Source: an uncultured Alphaproteobacteria bacterium
GTDB lineage: Bacteria; Pseudomonadota; Alphaproteobacteria; RF32; CAG-239
Length of the DNA stretch: 64,000 bases
NCBI GenBank assembly: GCA_934271715.1
Contig: CAKQRZ010000002.1
Span: forward strand, 62,001-126,000
Direction of reading: 5' to 3'
In this document: one piece after another, positions 1-8,022 of the stretch
Layout: the number at the start of each line of letters is the position of its first letter
Numbering within the stretch: the first letter of the stretch is position 1
The notes under the pieces: generated by a model
Database searches by the model: none
The model's input: only the letters and a program-made list of their open reading frames with translations
Told to the model about the DNA's origin: nothing
Position numbers and translations under genes: made by a program

Positions 1-1281
1 GAAAAGCCGTTCGGCTTTGCGGTGCAGAAAATACGCGTCAATAAACAGAATGTGTTTGAGGCAAAATCCGGTGCGGTGGTGGAAATTGAATTGCCGCGCC
101 AATGTCCACAGCTGGGCAAGGGCTGGAAAGTTTATTTAGCCTCTGCCAGCGAAGTAAAAGGCGCTTATCATTATGAAAAACCTAAAGCTGGATTATATCG
201 TAATAATAATGATATATCAGTTGAAGTTAAAGTTTTAGATAATTGTATAACCGCTAAATCCGGCGCTTATGCGGCGGAGGTTAAAGGACAGTTTGCGCCG
301 GCGAATAATCCGCAGAAAAGCCAAGAGGCAATACAGGCGGCATTTGCCAAAACCGGCGATACTAACTTTAACTTGGCTGAATTACATATTGAAAATCCAT
401 ATAATTTATTTACTCCGTCTTCACTGCTGAATGAATTGCGGCGGGAACTGTATAGTCAAATTAAGTTTGAACAGCCGAATGTGGCTTTGCCGGAAACGGA
501 AACGCGGGCAAAAGGCAGTTGGCAGCCTAAATTTGCGGTAAAAGTTGATAATCTTAACTATCTGGAAAATCTGGATTTAGACAGTATAAGTGAAATCATT
601 TATTTAATCAGCCCGAATAGTGATTTGAGTGGATTAAGCAAGCTGCCGAAAAATAAGGTTAGGATAGCTTTGCCTGCGGTTTGCCGTCATCCGCAGCTAT
701 ATGCCGATATTATTGCTAAATTGCTTGCCGGCGGCTACAAAAAATGGGAAGCGGCCAACTATTGGACTTTGGAGATTTTGCCGCTGAATCATCTGGATAT
801 CAGCTTTGATTCATCTTTGTATATGCTGAATACGCAGGCCATCGCCATGGCTAAGGAAATCGGAGCGTCGCAAGTTACGTTATCGCTTGAAGACACTAAA
901 ATAAATATTTGTAAAATAATTGAAAAATCTTGTTTGCAAACAAGTCTGATTGTTTATCAAGATGTTCCTTTGTTTACAAGCGTGGGCTGTATCAGAGATA
1001 ATGATTGCCGCAGCTGTACGCATGGCGAAAAGTGGTTTGATATGGAACAAAACGGCCATAAATACAAGGCGTTATCTCGTGATTGTCAAATAATGATGTT
1101 TGATGCTGCTCCGTATTGCATAGCTTCAGAAGCTAAAGATTTGCAGCCGGATTATTTCCGTATGGACTTTTGCTATCGTTCTTGTACTGCCGAAAAAGTC
1201 GCGGAAATTGTTGATAAGTTACTTAAATTTAATAATGTAACTAACTGTATTTGTGGTAATTTTTTAAGTAAACTTATCTAA
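1..1281 (+). CDS. U32 family peptidase, C-terminal part (5' end outside window)
   Basis: The frame is open from the first base, so the gene starts upstream; about 426 residues are visible. The segment resembles the C-terminal half of large U32 (collagenase-like) peptidases of the RlhA/YdcP type: a beta-rich region, then a region with NELRREL (around residue 135), and a terminal repeat of the U32 barrel with cysteines in the motif GCIRDNDCRSCTHG and two more near FCYRSC. In E. coli the family member RlhA is needed for hydroxylation of 23S rRNA C2501, and the cysteines are thought to bind an iron-sulfur cluster. Whether this protein is a protease or an RlhA homologue cannot be decided without its N-terminus. 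A palindromic repeat begins 7 nt after the stop codon. Confidence 0.7.
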   Translation, partial: EKPFGFAVQKIRVNKQNVFEAKSGAVVEIELPRQCPQLGKGWKVYLASASEVKGAYHYEKPKAGLYRNNNDISVEVKVLDNCITAKSGAYAAEVKGQFAPANNPQKSQEAIQAAFAKTGDTNFNLAELHIENPYNLFTPSSLLNELRRELYSQIKFEQPNVALPETETRAKGSWQPKFAVKVDNLNYLENLDLDSISEIIYLISPNSDLSGLSKLPKNKVRIALPAVCRHPQLYADIIAKLLAGGYKKWEAANYWTLEILPLNHLDISFDSSLYMLNTQAIAMAKEIGASQVTLSLEDTKINICKIIEKSCLQTSLIVYQDVPLFTSVGCIRDNDCRSCTHGEKWFDMEQNGHKYKALSRDCQIMMFDAAPYCIASEAKDLQPDYFRMDFCYRSCTAEKVAEIVDKLLKFNNVTNCICGNFLSKLI

Positions 1282-1287
1282 TGAAAA

Positions 1288-1466
1288 AAACTCGTCTAAT
1301 GGTCTACTACTTTTAACTTTTTGTGCTTGTGTACTAATTTGTACACGGCGCAAAAAAGTTAATGCATATTAGCCTCATTATCCGAGTTTTCGTTAGTCCT
1401 TTATGTACTAGTATGTACACTGCGAAAAAATCTTACTTCGCATTAAGCTTATTATCCGAGCTTCCG
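1288..1466. repeat. TGTAC-core palindromic element (one full, one partial copy)
   Basis: The first copy (1288-1389) is a long hairpin. The outer arms are AAACTCG-N2-TAATG and CATTA-N2-CGAGTTT, the inner arms AACTTTTTGTGC and GCGCAAAAAAGTT, and the core is TGTAC-N6-TGTACAC. A second, right-hand copy follows (1390-1466) with the same core and the tail TTACTTCGCATTAAG. Related copies lie at 28763-28865, 28976-29056 and inside a pilin-like gene at 2078-2125. It fills the gap between the U32 gene and the convergent pilin-like gene and could act as a terminator. Confidence 0.7.
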
Positions 1467-1472
1467 CGGTTT

Positions 1473-2246
1473 TTATTTAGAATTAAAAATTATGGTCATA
1501 TGCACGCCAAAAGCCACATTTTTGCATTTTCTATTTGTTTCTTCTACAGTTTCAGAGGCTAAATCCTTACCATAATATATAATGCTATAAGATGAATTTT
1601 CACTCTCTGTTTTCCAGCTGCGCAGCTCTTCTATTTGATTAGCCAGCGGTTTTATAACTTGCACAACATTGCGGCAAAGTTCTTGATATGGCGAAATTCC
1701 TTCTCCTGCGGTCGGCACATAGTATAAACGAATAAAATAAACACCGTAGCCATAGCCAACTTGCGCTCTGATGCCGTATTTATCTTGAATCCAATTATCA
1801 TCATATTTTGTTTCTTCCGGAAGCAGCCCCATTGCTCCCAACATTGGTGTCAAATCAATGTCTGGGGCATCGCCAATATCCGGCGGTAAATTGCTTTGGA
1901 ATCTGATAACTCCGGATATCAATTCTGTCAGCATATTTTTCTGTACATTTGACCGCCACATCATCATAGCTTTGGAGTAGCCGGCAATCCCGCCAACTGA
2001 GAGAACGCCGATTATTGCTAAAACGCCGAGCATTTCAATCATAGACCGACCAAGTGGGTTTGCCTGTCGGGTCACTACTAGCGCTTTTCTCGCTCGTGTA
2101 CCTCGTTGTACACGTCGCTCCAAAAGTGCGGCGTATTGACGCACGATATCCAAACCCTTAAATGCGATGTTGTTCCTTTCGGAGTCATTGCGAGGAGTGT
2201 AACGACGAAGCAATCTAACAAAACCTGCGCCTCTAGCACCCGTCAT
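1473..2246 (-). CDS. Pilin-like protein A, N-terminal frame controlled by (TC)n tract
   Basis: Encodes a prepilin-type hydrophobic helix: LGRSMIEML followed by GVLAIIGVLSVGGIAGYSKAM. The glycine before R-S-M-I-E places glutamate at +5, as in type IV pilins and pseudopilins. A soluble domain of about 165 residues follows, retaining the family segment LCRNVVQVIKPL but little of the C-terminal cysteine pattern. The coordinates give the longest frame from an ATG. The same frame stays open upstream to about 2450, through the conserved peptide SANPEHLIKG, to a (TC)n tract. An ATG with Shine-Dalgarno lies beyond the tract at 2469 but is out of frame with the 17-nt tract present. The segment between tract and helix carries palindromic repeats, including one TGTAC element at 2078-2125. 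Secretion or pilus role is inferred from the motif only. Confidence 0.6.
   Translation of the reverse strand: MTGARGAGFVRLLRRYTPRNDSERNNIAFKGLDIVRQYAALLERRVQRGTRARKALVVTRQANPLGRSMIEMLGVLAIIGVLSVGGIAGYSKAMMMWRSNVQKNMLTELISGVIRFQSNLPPDIGDAPDIDLTPMLGAMGLLPEETKYDDNWIQDKYGIRAQVGYGYGVYFIRLYYVPTAGEGISPYQELCRNVVQVIKPLANQIEELRSWKTESENSSYSIIYYGKDLASETVEETNRKCKNVAFGVHMTIIFNSK
2078..2214. repeat. Palindromic repeats inside pilin-like gene A
   Basis: Two different hairpin elements lie in the coding linker. One is the TGTAC-core element (arms GCGCTTTTC and AAAAGTGCG, core GTGTAC-N6-GTACAC). The other is a REP-like hairpin at 2187-2214 with ATTGC and GCAAT ends. Neither interrupts the reading frame. Confidence 0.6.
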
Positions 2247-2427
2247 ACTAGGCCCTGTGCCTAGTATCTTCTGGCACCAAGGGCGGTGTAATCCCTCACC
2301 CCCTGCGGGAGAGGTTGTTATTTTAGTTCTTAATGCGTTATTTCCGAATATGTCATTTTTTCTGCCAAACCCTGCAAAAACACGGTGAACGGCAGAAAAA
2401 GCGCCTTTAATCAGATGTTCAGGATTT

Positions 2428-2536
2428 GCAGAGAGAGAGAGAGAGACCTTTGCTTAGCTTATTTTTCATCTTTCTTTCCTCTATATTTTAGTTGTTTTAC
2501 ATTTTTATTCTACACCAGCCTCACTCCCTAAGTCAA
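2428..2536 (-). promoter_or_regulatory. Promoter, start and (TC)n tract of pilin-like gene A
   Basis: On the minus strand: -35 TTGACT (2536-2531), 18-nt spacer, -10 TAGAAT (2512-2507), Shine-Dalgarno GAGGAAAG, ATG at 2469, codons MKNKLSKG, then a 17-nt alternating TC tract (2446-2430). With 17 nt the frame ends within 16 codons at a TGA. The pilin frame needs a tract length of 1 modulo 3 (13 or 19 nt). The pilin frame has no start codon of its own upstream of the tract. Confidence 0.7.
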
Positions 2537-2569
2537 CCTGAAAAATCAAAGTGTTGGAAGAATCGGAAG

Positions 2570-2745
2570 TGTGTAAAAAAAACGACCGTTTAAAAAGGAC
2601 AGTTTTTAGGCTATTTTTAGTAATGTAGCAGAGGTTGTTAAGAATTGCAATAACTTTTTATATTTGCGATGTTTTTTGCTGATATGTGAGAATTTTCAGC
2701 ATCTTGTTTAGAGTGTGTAAAAATAACGGTCGTTTTTTTTACACA
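2570..2745. repeat. 176-bp element with perfect 21-bp inverted ends in divergent pilin promoter
   Basis: The left arm (2570-2590, beginning TGTGTAAAAAAAACG) is the exact reverse complement of the right arm (2725-2745). The right arm is also half of a near-palindrome at 2714-2745, just before the Shine-Dalgarno of pilin-like gene B. The same 176-bp arrangement recurs at 30400-30575. It could be a regulator-binding array, a MITE-like element or an invertible segment. Confidence 0.65.
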
Positions 2746-2761
2746 TAATAGGAGGAATAAG

Positions 2762-3610
2762 ATGTTGAAGAGTATAGAATTTTTAAGAGGAAAGAGCAGG
2801 GGAAGAGTAGGTGGATTGCTTCGCTGCACTCGCAATGACGGTGCAGGTAACGGCGAGGGATTGCACCGCCCTGGGTGCGACAAGATCCTAGGCACAGACT
2901 GTGCGTCACGGCCTAGGATGACTGGTGGCAGAGGCGCAAATTACTTTGGCCGAAGCATGATAGAAATGCTCGGCGTGCTGGCGATTATCGGAGTGCTGAG
3001 TGTCGGCGGGATTGCCGGATATTCCAAAGCCATGGAGAAGTGGAAAATCAATAAAATCTTGGATGAATACAGTTTTATGCTGGCGGGGCTTGTGGAACAT
3101 GCGGACGATTTGGGGCGCAATTCTTACCGCAAAGAAAGCGGCTATTTCGGCGAAGGCCTTGTTGATTGGATTGAGGGGCTGAATTTGGTTCCGGCTACAT
3201 GGCACAGAATAAATGATATTGCCATGTCGGACAGCGGCGGAAATGTTGTGCAATGGTATAAAGCAAGCGATAATAGTCTGGCGGTGGATTTTTATTTAGG
3301 CGGCTGGCAGGAAAATGAAGATAAAAATAACAGCAGCTGGCTTGACGGCAAGTCGTCAACCTCTTTTTCTCCAAAGCTTTGTGTGGAAATATTTGAAAGT
3401 TTGGTACAGCCTTTGCATCATGCTTTGTATAACGCAAACACTTTTAATTCTAAGCAAAGCGGCAAAGGCGTAAACTTTAGCGGCGACAGTATTTGCGGTT
3501 CAACGGCAGATAAATGCTTAAGCGCGGCTTCGCTGGCAGATTTTCATAAGGCTTGCCAAGTTTGCGACGCTACAGGTGTTTGCGCCATAACATTGTGGTT
3601 TCATATTTAA
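2762..3610 (+). CDS. Pilin-like protein B
   Basis: The start is supported by AGGAGG seven nt upstream of the ATG. The protein has a 62-residue leader of repeat-derived sequence (MLKSIEFLRGKS, then RTRND-like and DKILGTDCASRP stretches), then YFGRSMIEML and the conserved helix GVLAIIGVLSVGGIAGYSKAM. A mostly soluble domain follows with FSPKLC, PLHHALY and a C-terminal cysteine set (C-x6-C, C-x2-C, C-A-I-T-L). The long leader is unlike the usual short prepilin leader, so an internal start at MTGGRGAN (2920) is possible. Divergent from gene A; nearly identical in arrangement to gene E at 30592. Likely an exported, processed pilin or pseudopilin if a prepilin peptidase acts on G/RSMIE. Confidence 0.65.
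   Translation: MLKSIEFLRGKSRGRVGGLLRCTRNDGAGNGEGLHRPGCDKILGTDCASRPRMTGGRGANYFGRSMIEMLGVLAIIGVLSVGGIAGYSKAMEKWKINKILDEYSFMLAGLVEHADDLGRNSYRKESGYFGEGLVDWIEGLNLVPATWHRINDIAMSDSGGNVVQWYKASDNSLAVDFYLGGWQENEDKNNSSWLDGKSSTSFSPKLCVEIFESLVQPLHHALYNANTFNSKQSGKGVNFSGDSICGSTADKCLSAASLADFHKACQVCDATGVCAITLWFHI
2811..2925. repeat. Palindromic repeat mosaic in leader of pilin-like gene B
   Basis: It contains a REP-like hairpin with ATTGC/GCAAT ends (2814-2835) and a perfect 9-bp inverted repeat ATCCTAGGC/GCCTAGGAT (2885-2893 and 2911-2919). The same two elements occur in frame in gene E (30639-30743), and related versions in genes A, C and D. Confidence 0.65.
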
Positions 3611-3629
3611 CAGCGAAATATTATAGCAC

Positions 3630-4118
3630 TTACCAGTTTTTCATCTTTTCTAAGTTGGAAAACAGGGATAGACTGTTGTAGCTGATTTTAATATATTTGC
3701 GCTGCGACGGAATAATAATGCAATAGTTTTCGCTGCAATTTTCAATCAAAAAAATGTCCAGACATTTTTCATTGGTGCATTTTACGCGTAAAGAATTTTG
3801 CAAAAAAGCTTTTTGTTCATAAAATTTATTCAGACCGGTCTTTTTCAGCATTTTATTTATTGCTTTTTTGCGTGCAGCGCTAATTGGGCAGTCCGCACCA
3901 AACCAAACTATTTTCTTTTTTCCGGTTACAGCCGAATAAAAATCGCTGTCTTTTTGCTGCCATATATCATCTGAAGTATATTTTATATCGGGAACAAAAA
4001 AATGTCTTATCAAAAGTATTATTGCTATGGAAACGGCAATATATTTCAGCAAACGAGGCAGTATTTTTGTTTTGTTTGCATCTAGGTCTTTTGTTTTTAT
4101 TTGATGAACAGACGGCAT
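3630..4118 (-). CDS. Membrane-anchored protein with thioredoxin-like cysteine motif
   Basis: Not recognised as a named family. The start at 4118 is chosen because GGAGG (4126-4130) precedes it; the longer frame to 4151 lacks such a site. The protein has about 162 residues. One hydrophobic segment (ILPRLLKYIAVSIAIILLI, residues about 20-40) should anchor it with the rest in the periplasm. The motif WFGADCPIS with a following RKKAINKM helix resembles the active-site turn of thioredoxin-fold proteins, but with C-P-I-S rather than CxxC. Further cysteines (CTNEKC, NCSENYC) could form disulfides. It is the last gene of the lipid-modification operon, three bases after gtrA, so it may assist that pathway; function unknown. 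Confidence 0.55.
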   Translation of the reverse strand: MPSVHQIKTKDLDANKTKILPRLLKYIAVSIAIILLIRHFFVPDIKYTSDDIWQQKDSDFYSAVTGKKKIVWFGADCPISAARKKAINKMLKKTGLNKFYEQKAFLQNSLRVKCTNEKCLDIFLIENCSENYCIIIPSQRKYIKISYNSLSLFSNLEKMKNW

Positions 4119-4120
4119 TT

Positions 4121-4609
4121 TTAAACCTCCGTATCTATTTGTTGCGCGCATTTGCGAAACGAGTAATATTTATGCAGTATAAACGTGGCAATGGTAGAAA
4201 AAGTCAGGTACAGAGCTTGTGCAACCAGCGGAGACAAGCCGACGATAACCATTAAAAAGCTCAAAATCGGTGAGTTAATCAGGTATAAAAACAAATAAAC
4301 CGACCAAGCTTTAACAAATTCTTTTTTCCAGTCGCCGTGACTCTGAAAAACGTAGTAGCGCATGGTCAAAAACGACACGTTAATGGTTATTACATATTGC
4401 ACAAACAAGGCGGCGTTAGCCACCAGCACCGGCGTAAATCCAAGCTTTGCCGAATTATTGATATTTTCAAAAATCCAGAGAATCAGCGCCAAAATGCTAT
4501 AGGCAAACACAGTGTTAAAGCCGCCGACCAGCAAAAAACGCAGCTTTTGTGGCAGCTTAAACCAGATATTTTCCGCCCATAGATACAGTTTGATAAAAGG
4601 TTTAATCAT
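4121..4609 (-). CDS. GtrA family membrane protein
   Basis: About 162 residues with four predicted transmembrane helices and the family signature FLLVGGFNTVFAYS near residue 25, plus TINVSFLTMRYYVF and the C-terminal HKYYSFRK. GtrA proteins are thought to flip polyprenyl-phosphate-linked sugars across the inner membrane, usually beside a GT2 enzyme. Here the gene overlaps the upstream deacetylase gene by 8 nt and lies two genes downstream of a GT2 gene, matching that role. Confidence 0.85.
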   Translation of the reverse strand: MIKPFIKLYLWAENIWFKLPQKLRFLLVGGFNTVFAYSILALILWIFENINNSAKLGFTPVLVANAALFVQYVITINVSFLTMRYYVFQSHGDWKKEFVKAWSVYLFLYLINSPILSFLMVIVGLSPLVAQALYLTFSTIATFILHKYYSFRKCAQQIDTEV

Positions 4610-5432
4610 TTATATTCTCCGGCACGTTTTTATCCAGCAGGGTTTCCAGCTCTACCGTGCGGTACGGCGACAAAATATTTTCGTCCCACACATCCTGCGG
4701 ATATTGCCGGTCAATTTCCGGCATTCCCGGATGAATCATAATTTCTACCGCTTTGTAGCCGGACGGAATTTTTACGCCCTTAAACTGCTCTTTGGCAATT
4801 TTGCAGGTATAAAGCAGCGTATAAAAATACACATCGTTTTTGTAGCCGTTCCACCAGCATAAAAAGCGCAGCAGCACATATTTAATCAGCGCGCCGTCAA
4901 ACAGCCAGCTTTTATTTTTATTATATTTTAAAGTGTTGAGCGCGTTTTCGTTCATCACGCGGATGCGCGGCACTTCAAATTCTTTCTGCAGCTTGCGCAT
5001 GGCCTTAAAAATCTGCGGAATCATATGCACATGACGGTGGCTGTCTAAATGCTGCAGGGGCAGACCGGTTGCCAAATATTTTACGATTTGCGCGCGCATT
5101 TCGGTTTCGGCTTGCTGACGCAGCTGCCGCGGTTTCAAAAAAGAAAGCAGCAGCAAATTGACAAAGCCGTTTTTGAGTTTGCCGTGTTCATCTACCAGCA
5201 GCGGAATTTTCTGAGCCGGAGCCGCCGGATATTCATTAGTCAGATTAACATGCAGGCCGATTTCCAATTCCGGCATTTCTTTAGCTAATTTAACGGCTTC
5301 GTCAGCGTATTTTTGATTTATCATCAGGCTGGCGCTGTCTAAAATTCCCTCGCGGTGCGCCTTGACAATAGCGGCGTTGACGCCTTTGCTGATACCGAAA
5401 TCATCGGCGTTAAATATCTTTTTTATCATCAT
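4602..5432 (-). CDS. ChbG/HpnK (YdjC-like) family carbohydrate deacetylase
   Basis: 276 residues. The family metal site is visible: NADDFG (residues 8-13, two aspartates), His61 in GLHVNLT and the LDSHRHVHM cluster (residues 129-137). YdjC-superfamily enzymes remove acetyl groups from N-acetyl sugars. Members include ChbG (chitooligosaccharides), HpnK (hopanoids) and NaxD, which deacetylates undecaprenyl-phosphate-GalNAc before transfer to lipid A. The neighbours (GT2, GT39, GtrA) favour a NaxD-like role; that is inference from context. It overlaps both flanking genes, so it is translationally coupled. A second in-frame ATG one codon on is equally possible as start. Confidence 0.85.
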   Translation of the reverse strand: MMIKKIFNADDFGISKGVNAAIVKAHREGILDSASLMINQKYADEAVKLAKEMPELEIGLHVNLTNEYPAAPAQKIPLLVDEHGKLKNGFVNLLLLSFLKPRQLRQQAETEMRAQIVKYLATGLPLQHLDSHRHVHMIPQIFKAMRKLQKEFEVPRIRVMNENALNTLKYNKNKSWLFDGALIKYVLLRFLCWWNGYKNDVYFYTLLYTCKIAKEQFKGVKIPSGYKAVEIMIHPGMPEIDRQYPQDVWDENILSPYRTVELETLLDKNVPENIND

Positions 5433-6378
5433 GTTTTTCGTTTTTCGTCACATAATCTGCCACATAAAGCGGGCGTTTTTTCACTTCCATATGGATTTTG
5501 CCGATGTATTCGCCGATAATGCCCAGACAAATCAGCTGCACCGAACCAAGGAAAATAACCGTAATCATAATTGTGGCATAGCCCGGGGTCGGATTATGCA
5601 TAAAGAAATGCTCGATAAATACATAAATTCCCAGCAGAAAAGCCGCCGTTGCGGCAATAAGCCCCAGATAAATCGCCAAACGCAGCGGTAGAACCGAAAA
5701 CTGCACAATGCTGTTAACCGCCAGATGCAGCGACTTAAAAAAGTTATATTTTGACTCGCCGCTGAAACGTTCCGGCGCCACAAAATCTATGATTGCCACA
5801 TGGTCGTGCGGCATAATCCAACTTAAAAGCCCGCGGAACAGGCGGTCCTGCTCGTTAAAGCCTTTCAGAAAATCCACATATTTACGGTCAAGCAGGCGAA
5901 AATCCGGCGCGCTTTCCATGATTTTGGTATCGGAAAGCTTGTTTAAGATAAAATAAAAGGTTTTGGCGCAGAATTTATAAAACTTAGAAGTCGCTTTGTT
6001 GTCAATGCGCTTGGTAAGCACAATTTCTTTGCCTTGCTGCCAAAGTTCTATCATTTTGGGGATATAAACCGGCGGGTGCTGCAAATCCGAGTCCATAAAA
6101 ATCACGGCGTCGCCTTTGGCATAGTCCATGCCGGCGGTCATGGCGATTTCATGTCCGAAGTTGCGCTTGAGCTGCACCACTTTGACTCTGGCGTCTTTTT
6201 TTTGCAGTTTCAGACAGTTGTCATAAGTTTTGTCGGAGCTGCCGTCGTCAACGTATAAAAATTCAAAATTTGTGTTTTTAACCTTTTTCAGCTCATTATT
6301 CAGCTGCTTATAAAGTTCTGTTACATTATCTTGCTCGTTATAGGCGGAAATAACGATACTAACCAATTTATTCGGCAT
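5410..6378 (-). CDS. Polyprenyl-phosphate glycosyltransferase, GT2 family
   Basis: About 322 residues. GT2 fold motifs: VSIVISAYNE at the N-terminus, VDDGSSD (about 43-49) and the DxD motif MDSDLQHPP (about 95-103). Two transmembrane helices near the C-terminus (about 225-290) place it with the ArnC/GtrB/DPM1 subfamily, which loads a sugar onto undecaprenyl phosphate. The start at 6378 is set by AAGGAGG (6385-6391). It overlaps the end of the GT39 gene by 11 nt. In the inferred pathway it makes the lipid-linked N-acetylhexosamine that the neighbouring deacetylase trims. Confidence 0.88.
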   Translation of the reverse strand: MPNKLVSIVISAYNEQDNVTELYKQLNNELKKVKNTNFEFLYVDDGSSDKTYDNCLKLQKKDARVKVVQLKRNFGHEIAMTAGMDYAKGDAVIFMDSDLQHPPVYIPKMIELWQQGKEIVLTKRIDNKATSKFYKFCAKTFYFILNKLSDTKIMESAPDFRLLDRKYVDFLKGFNEQDRLFRGLLSWIMPHDHVAIIDFVAPERFSGESKYNFFKSLHLAVNSIVQFSVLPLRLAIYLGLIAATAAFLLGIYVFIEHFFMHNPTPGYATIMITVIFLGSVQLICLGIIGEYIGKIHMEVKKRPLYVADYVTKNEKHDDKKDI

Positions 6379-7831
6379 GTTCAGCCTCCTTTGCATTATA
6401 AAATCCCACAAACATATCACGGACTTTCACTCTTCCGAAAAAGCTAGTGTAGGCGGCTTTTATGTTTTGCGGATCGGTTAATTTACTGCCGTATTTTTCT
6501 TTATATTTCATATAGCCGTGATAGTTAGAAGTTACGACTAAAGCGCCTTTTTCTTCAAAATCTTCAGCGTCCAGCCACGGGTTGTTTTCCGGATTGAGCC
6601 AAACCATCGGCTTTATCTCATGCTTGCCGTAAAGTGCGAACATGTTGGCAAACCACACATCAGAGCCGATATATTCCAGCGGGCGCCCGCCGGTATAATC
6701 AGTCCATTTCTGCTCCAGCATCTGCACCATGGCCGGGCAGTCGCTGCGAAAACGCTCGCTGGTGGTGGTTACGCATTGAATGCCGTAAGCAAACGCAAAC
6801 AGCAGGCTCCAGACAGCCATAATTCCGGAATAGCGCAGGGTTTGTTTTTCATCAAGCTTAAGCGGAAAAAAGTATACCAGCAGCAGGCCGGTTAAAAATT
6901 GGCTCGGAAATCCCCACATGCTTTTAAGCGGAGTGCCTGCTATGAGGCTGATTGTTACAAACACAAGCAGCGGGAAAAATCCGCAGATAAGTAAAAACCG
7001 GCTGTTTTCGGCAGTTGCCGCCGGTTTATTTTCTTTTTCAGAATGTCTGTAAAAGAATGCGTATGTCAGCAGAGCCGCTGCGCCGAACAAAAGCTGAGCA
7101 CCGGCAAATTTCAGCGGATACAGCAAATGGCGCCACTCGCTGTTTATAACCTTGCCGGAGCTGCGCATTAAAAAGTAGTCCAAGGTTTCAAAATTATGCT
7201 CAGCCAGCCACCAAACATGCGGAGCGACCAAGGCGGCAGCGCATAAAACTGCAGCATAGGCTTTGTAGTTTAAAAGCTCCCTGCAGCCTTTTTTACCGGT
7301 TAATAAAAAGATACCGATGGCCGCGGGCAGCATGGCGCCTGTATATTTATTGAGCAGGTTCAGCCCGCACAGCACGCCGAACAGCAGCCAGTCTTTTATT
7401 TTGTTATGCTGATAGGCCAGCCAGAAATAATAGGCGCTCATCGGCCACAAAGAAAGCGAAACCACGTTTACATTAAATTCCACGCTGGAGAAATTATAAA
7501 AAATTATTCCCATTTGCAGCATTGCCGCCAAAATTGCTTTATTTTCATCCACGAACAGACGGGCCAGTTTATATATATATATAAGTCCGAGCAGCACAAA
7601 AATTTGGCTGAGCAAATACATAACACCGTCGGACTGTCCGAACAGCAAATAAAAATAGTAGGCGATAATGCCCGAAAACGGCGGATGCTTGGTGGTGCCG
7701 AGCAGGCTGTATTTTCCCCAAACCACAGCCTCCTGCGTATCCATCGGCAGGCTTAAACGCAGCAAAGGAACCACGCTCCACAGCGCTAAATTAAAAAGCA
7801 GAAACAGCGCCCATTTCTTTTTTATATTCAT
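6368..7831 (-). CDS. GT39-type (ArnT/FlmK-like) integral membrane glycosyltransferase
   Basis: About 487 residues with roughly ten to twelve hydrophobic helices and a first periplasmic loop containing acidic residues followed by KHPPFSG, as in PMT/ArnT family enzymes (MDTQEAVVWG segment, around residue 30). Such enzymes transfer a sugar from a polyprenyl-phosphate carrier to lipid A or a protein on the periplasmic face. It is the first gene of a five-gene minus-strand operon. The start is uncertain: an ATG at 7831 follows GGTG, and an in-frame GTG lies nine bases earlier. FlmK, which adds galactosamine to Francisella lipid A, is the closest functional analogue by gene context. Confidence 0.8.
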   Translation of the reverse strand: MNIKKKWALFLLFNLALWSVVPLLRLSLPMDTQEAVVWGKYSLLGTTKHPPFSGIIAYYFYLLFGQSDGVMYLLSQIFVLLGLIYIYKLARLFVDENKAILAAMLQMGIIFYNFSSVEFNVNVVSLSLWPMSAYYFWLAYQHNKIKDWLLFGVLCGLNLLNKYTGAMLPAAIGIFLLTGKKGCRELLNYKAYAAVLCAAALVAPHVWWLAEHNFETLDYFLMRSSGKVINSEWRHLLYPLKFAGAQLLFGAAALLTYAFFYRHSEKENKPAATAENSRFLLICGFFPLLVFVTISLIAGTPLKSMWGFPSQFLTGLLLVYFFPLKLDEKQTLRYSGIMAVWSLLFAFAYGIQCVTTTSERFRSDCPAMVQMLEQKWTDYTGGRPLEYIGSDVWFANMFALYGKHEIKPMVWLNPENNPWLDAEDFEEKGALVVTSNYHGYMKYKEKYGSKLTDPQNIKAAYTSFFGRVKVRDMFVGFYNAKEAEHAE

Positions 7832-7961
7832 TTTTTTCACCCGATTAACTTATCTTAAACAATATGTTTATACCACAGCAAACAAAAAAGTATAGCTAAA
7901 AAATAAATTAGCCCACCGTTAGTCTAAAAAAATGTACAAAAAAAATTTTTGTCATTTTTTA

Positions 7962-7990
7962 TTGCAAAATAGAAAATTATCGGTTATACT
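7962..7990 (+). promoter_or_regulatory. Likely sigma70 promoter of the 1042-residue protein gene
   Basis: TTGCAA (7962-7967), a 17-nt spacer and TATACT (7985-7990), 32 nt before the ATG at 8023. Confidence 0.5.
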
Positions 7991-8022
7991 GAAAGAAAAT
8001 AAATTCGGTTAGGAGAAAAAAG

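Noticed and set aside
2414..2470. GA-rich tract considered as simple purine-rich ribosome-binding sequence on the plus strand
   Set aside because: The tract lies inside the minus-strand leader after a proper Shine-Dalgarno and ATG; no plus-strand start follows it.
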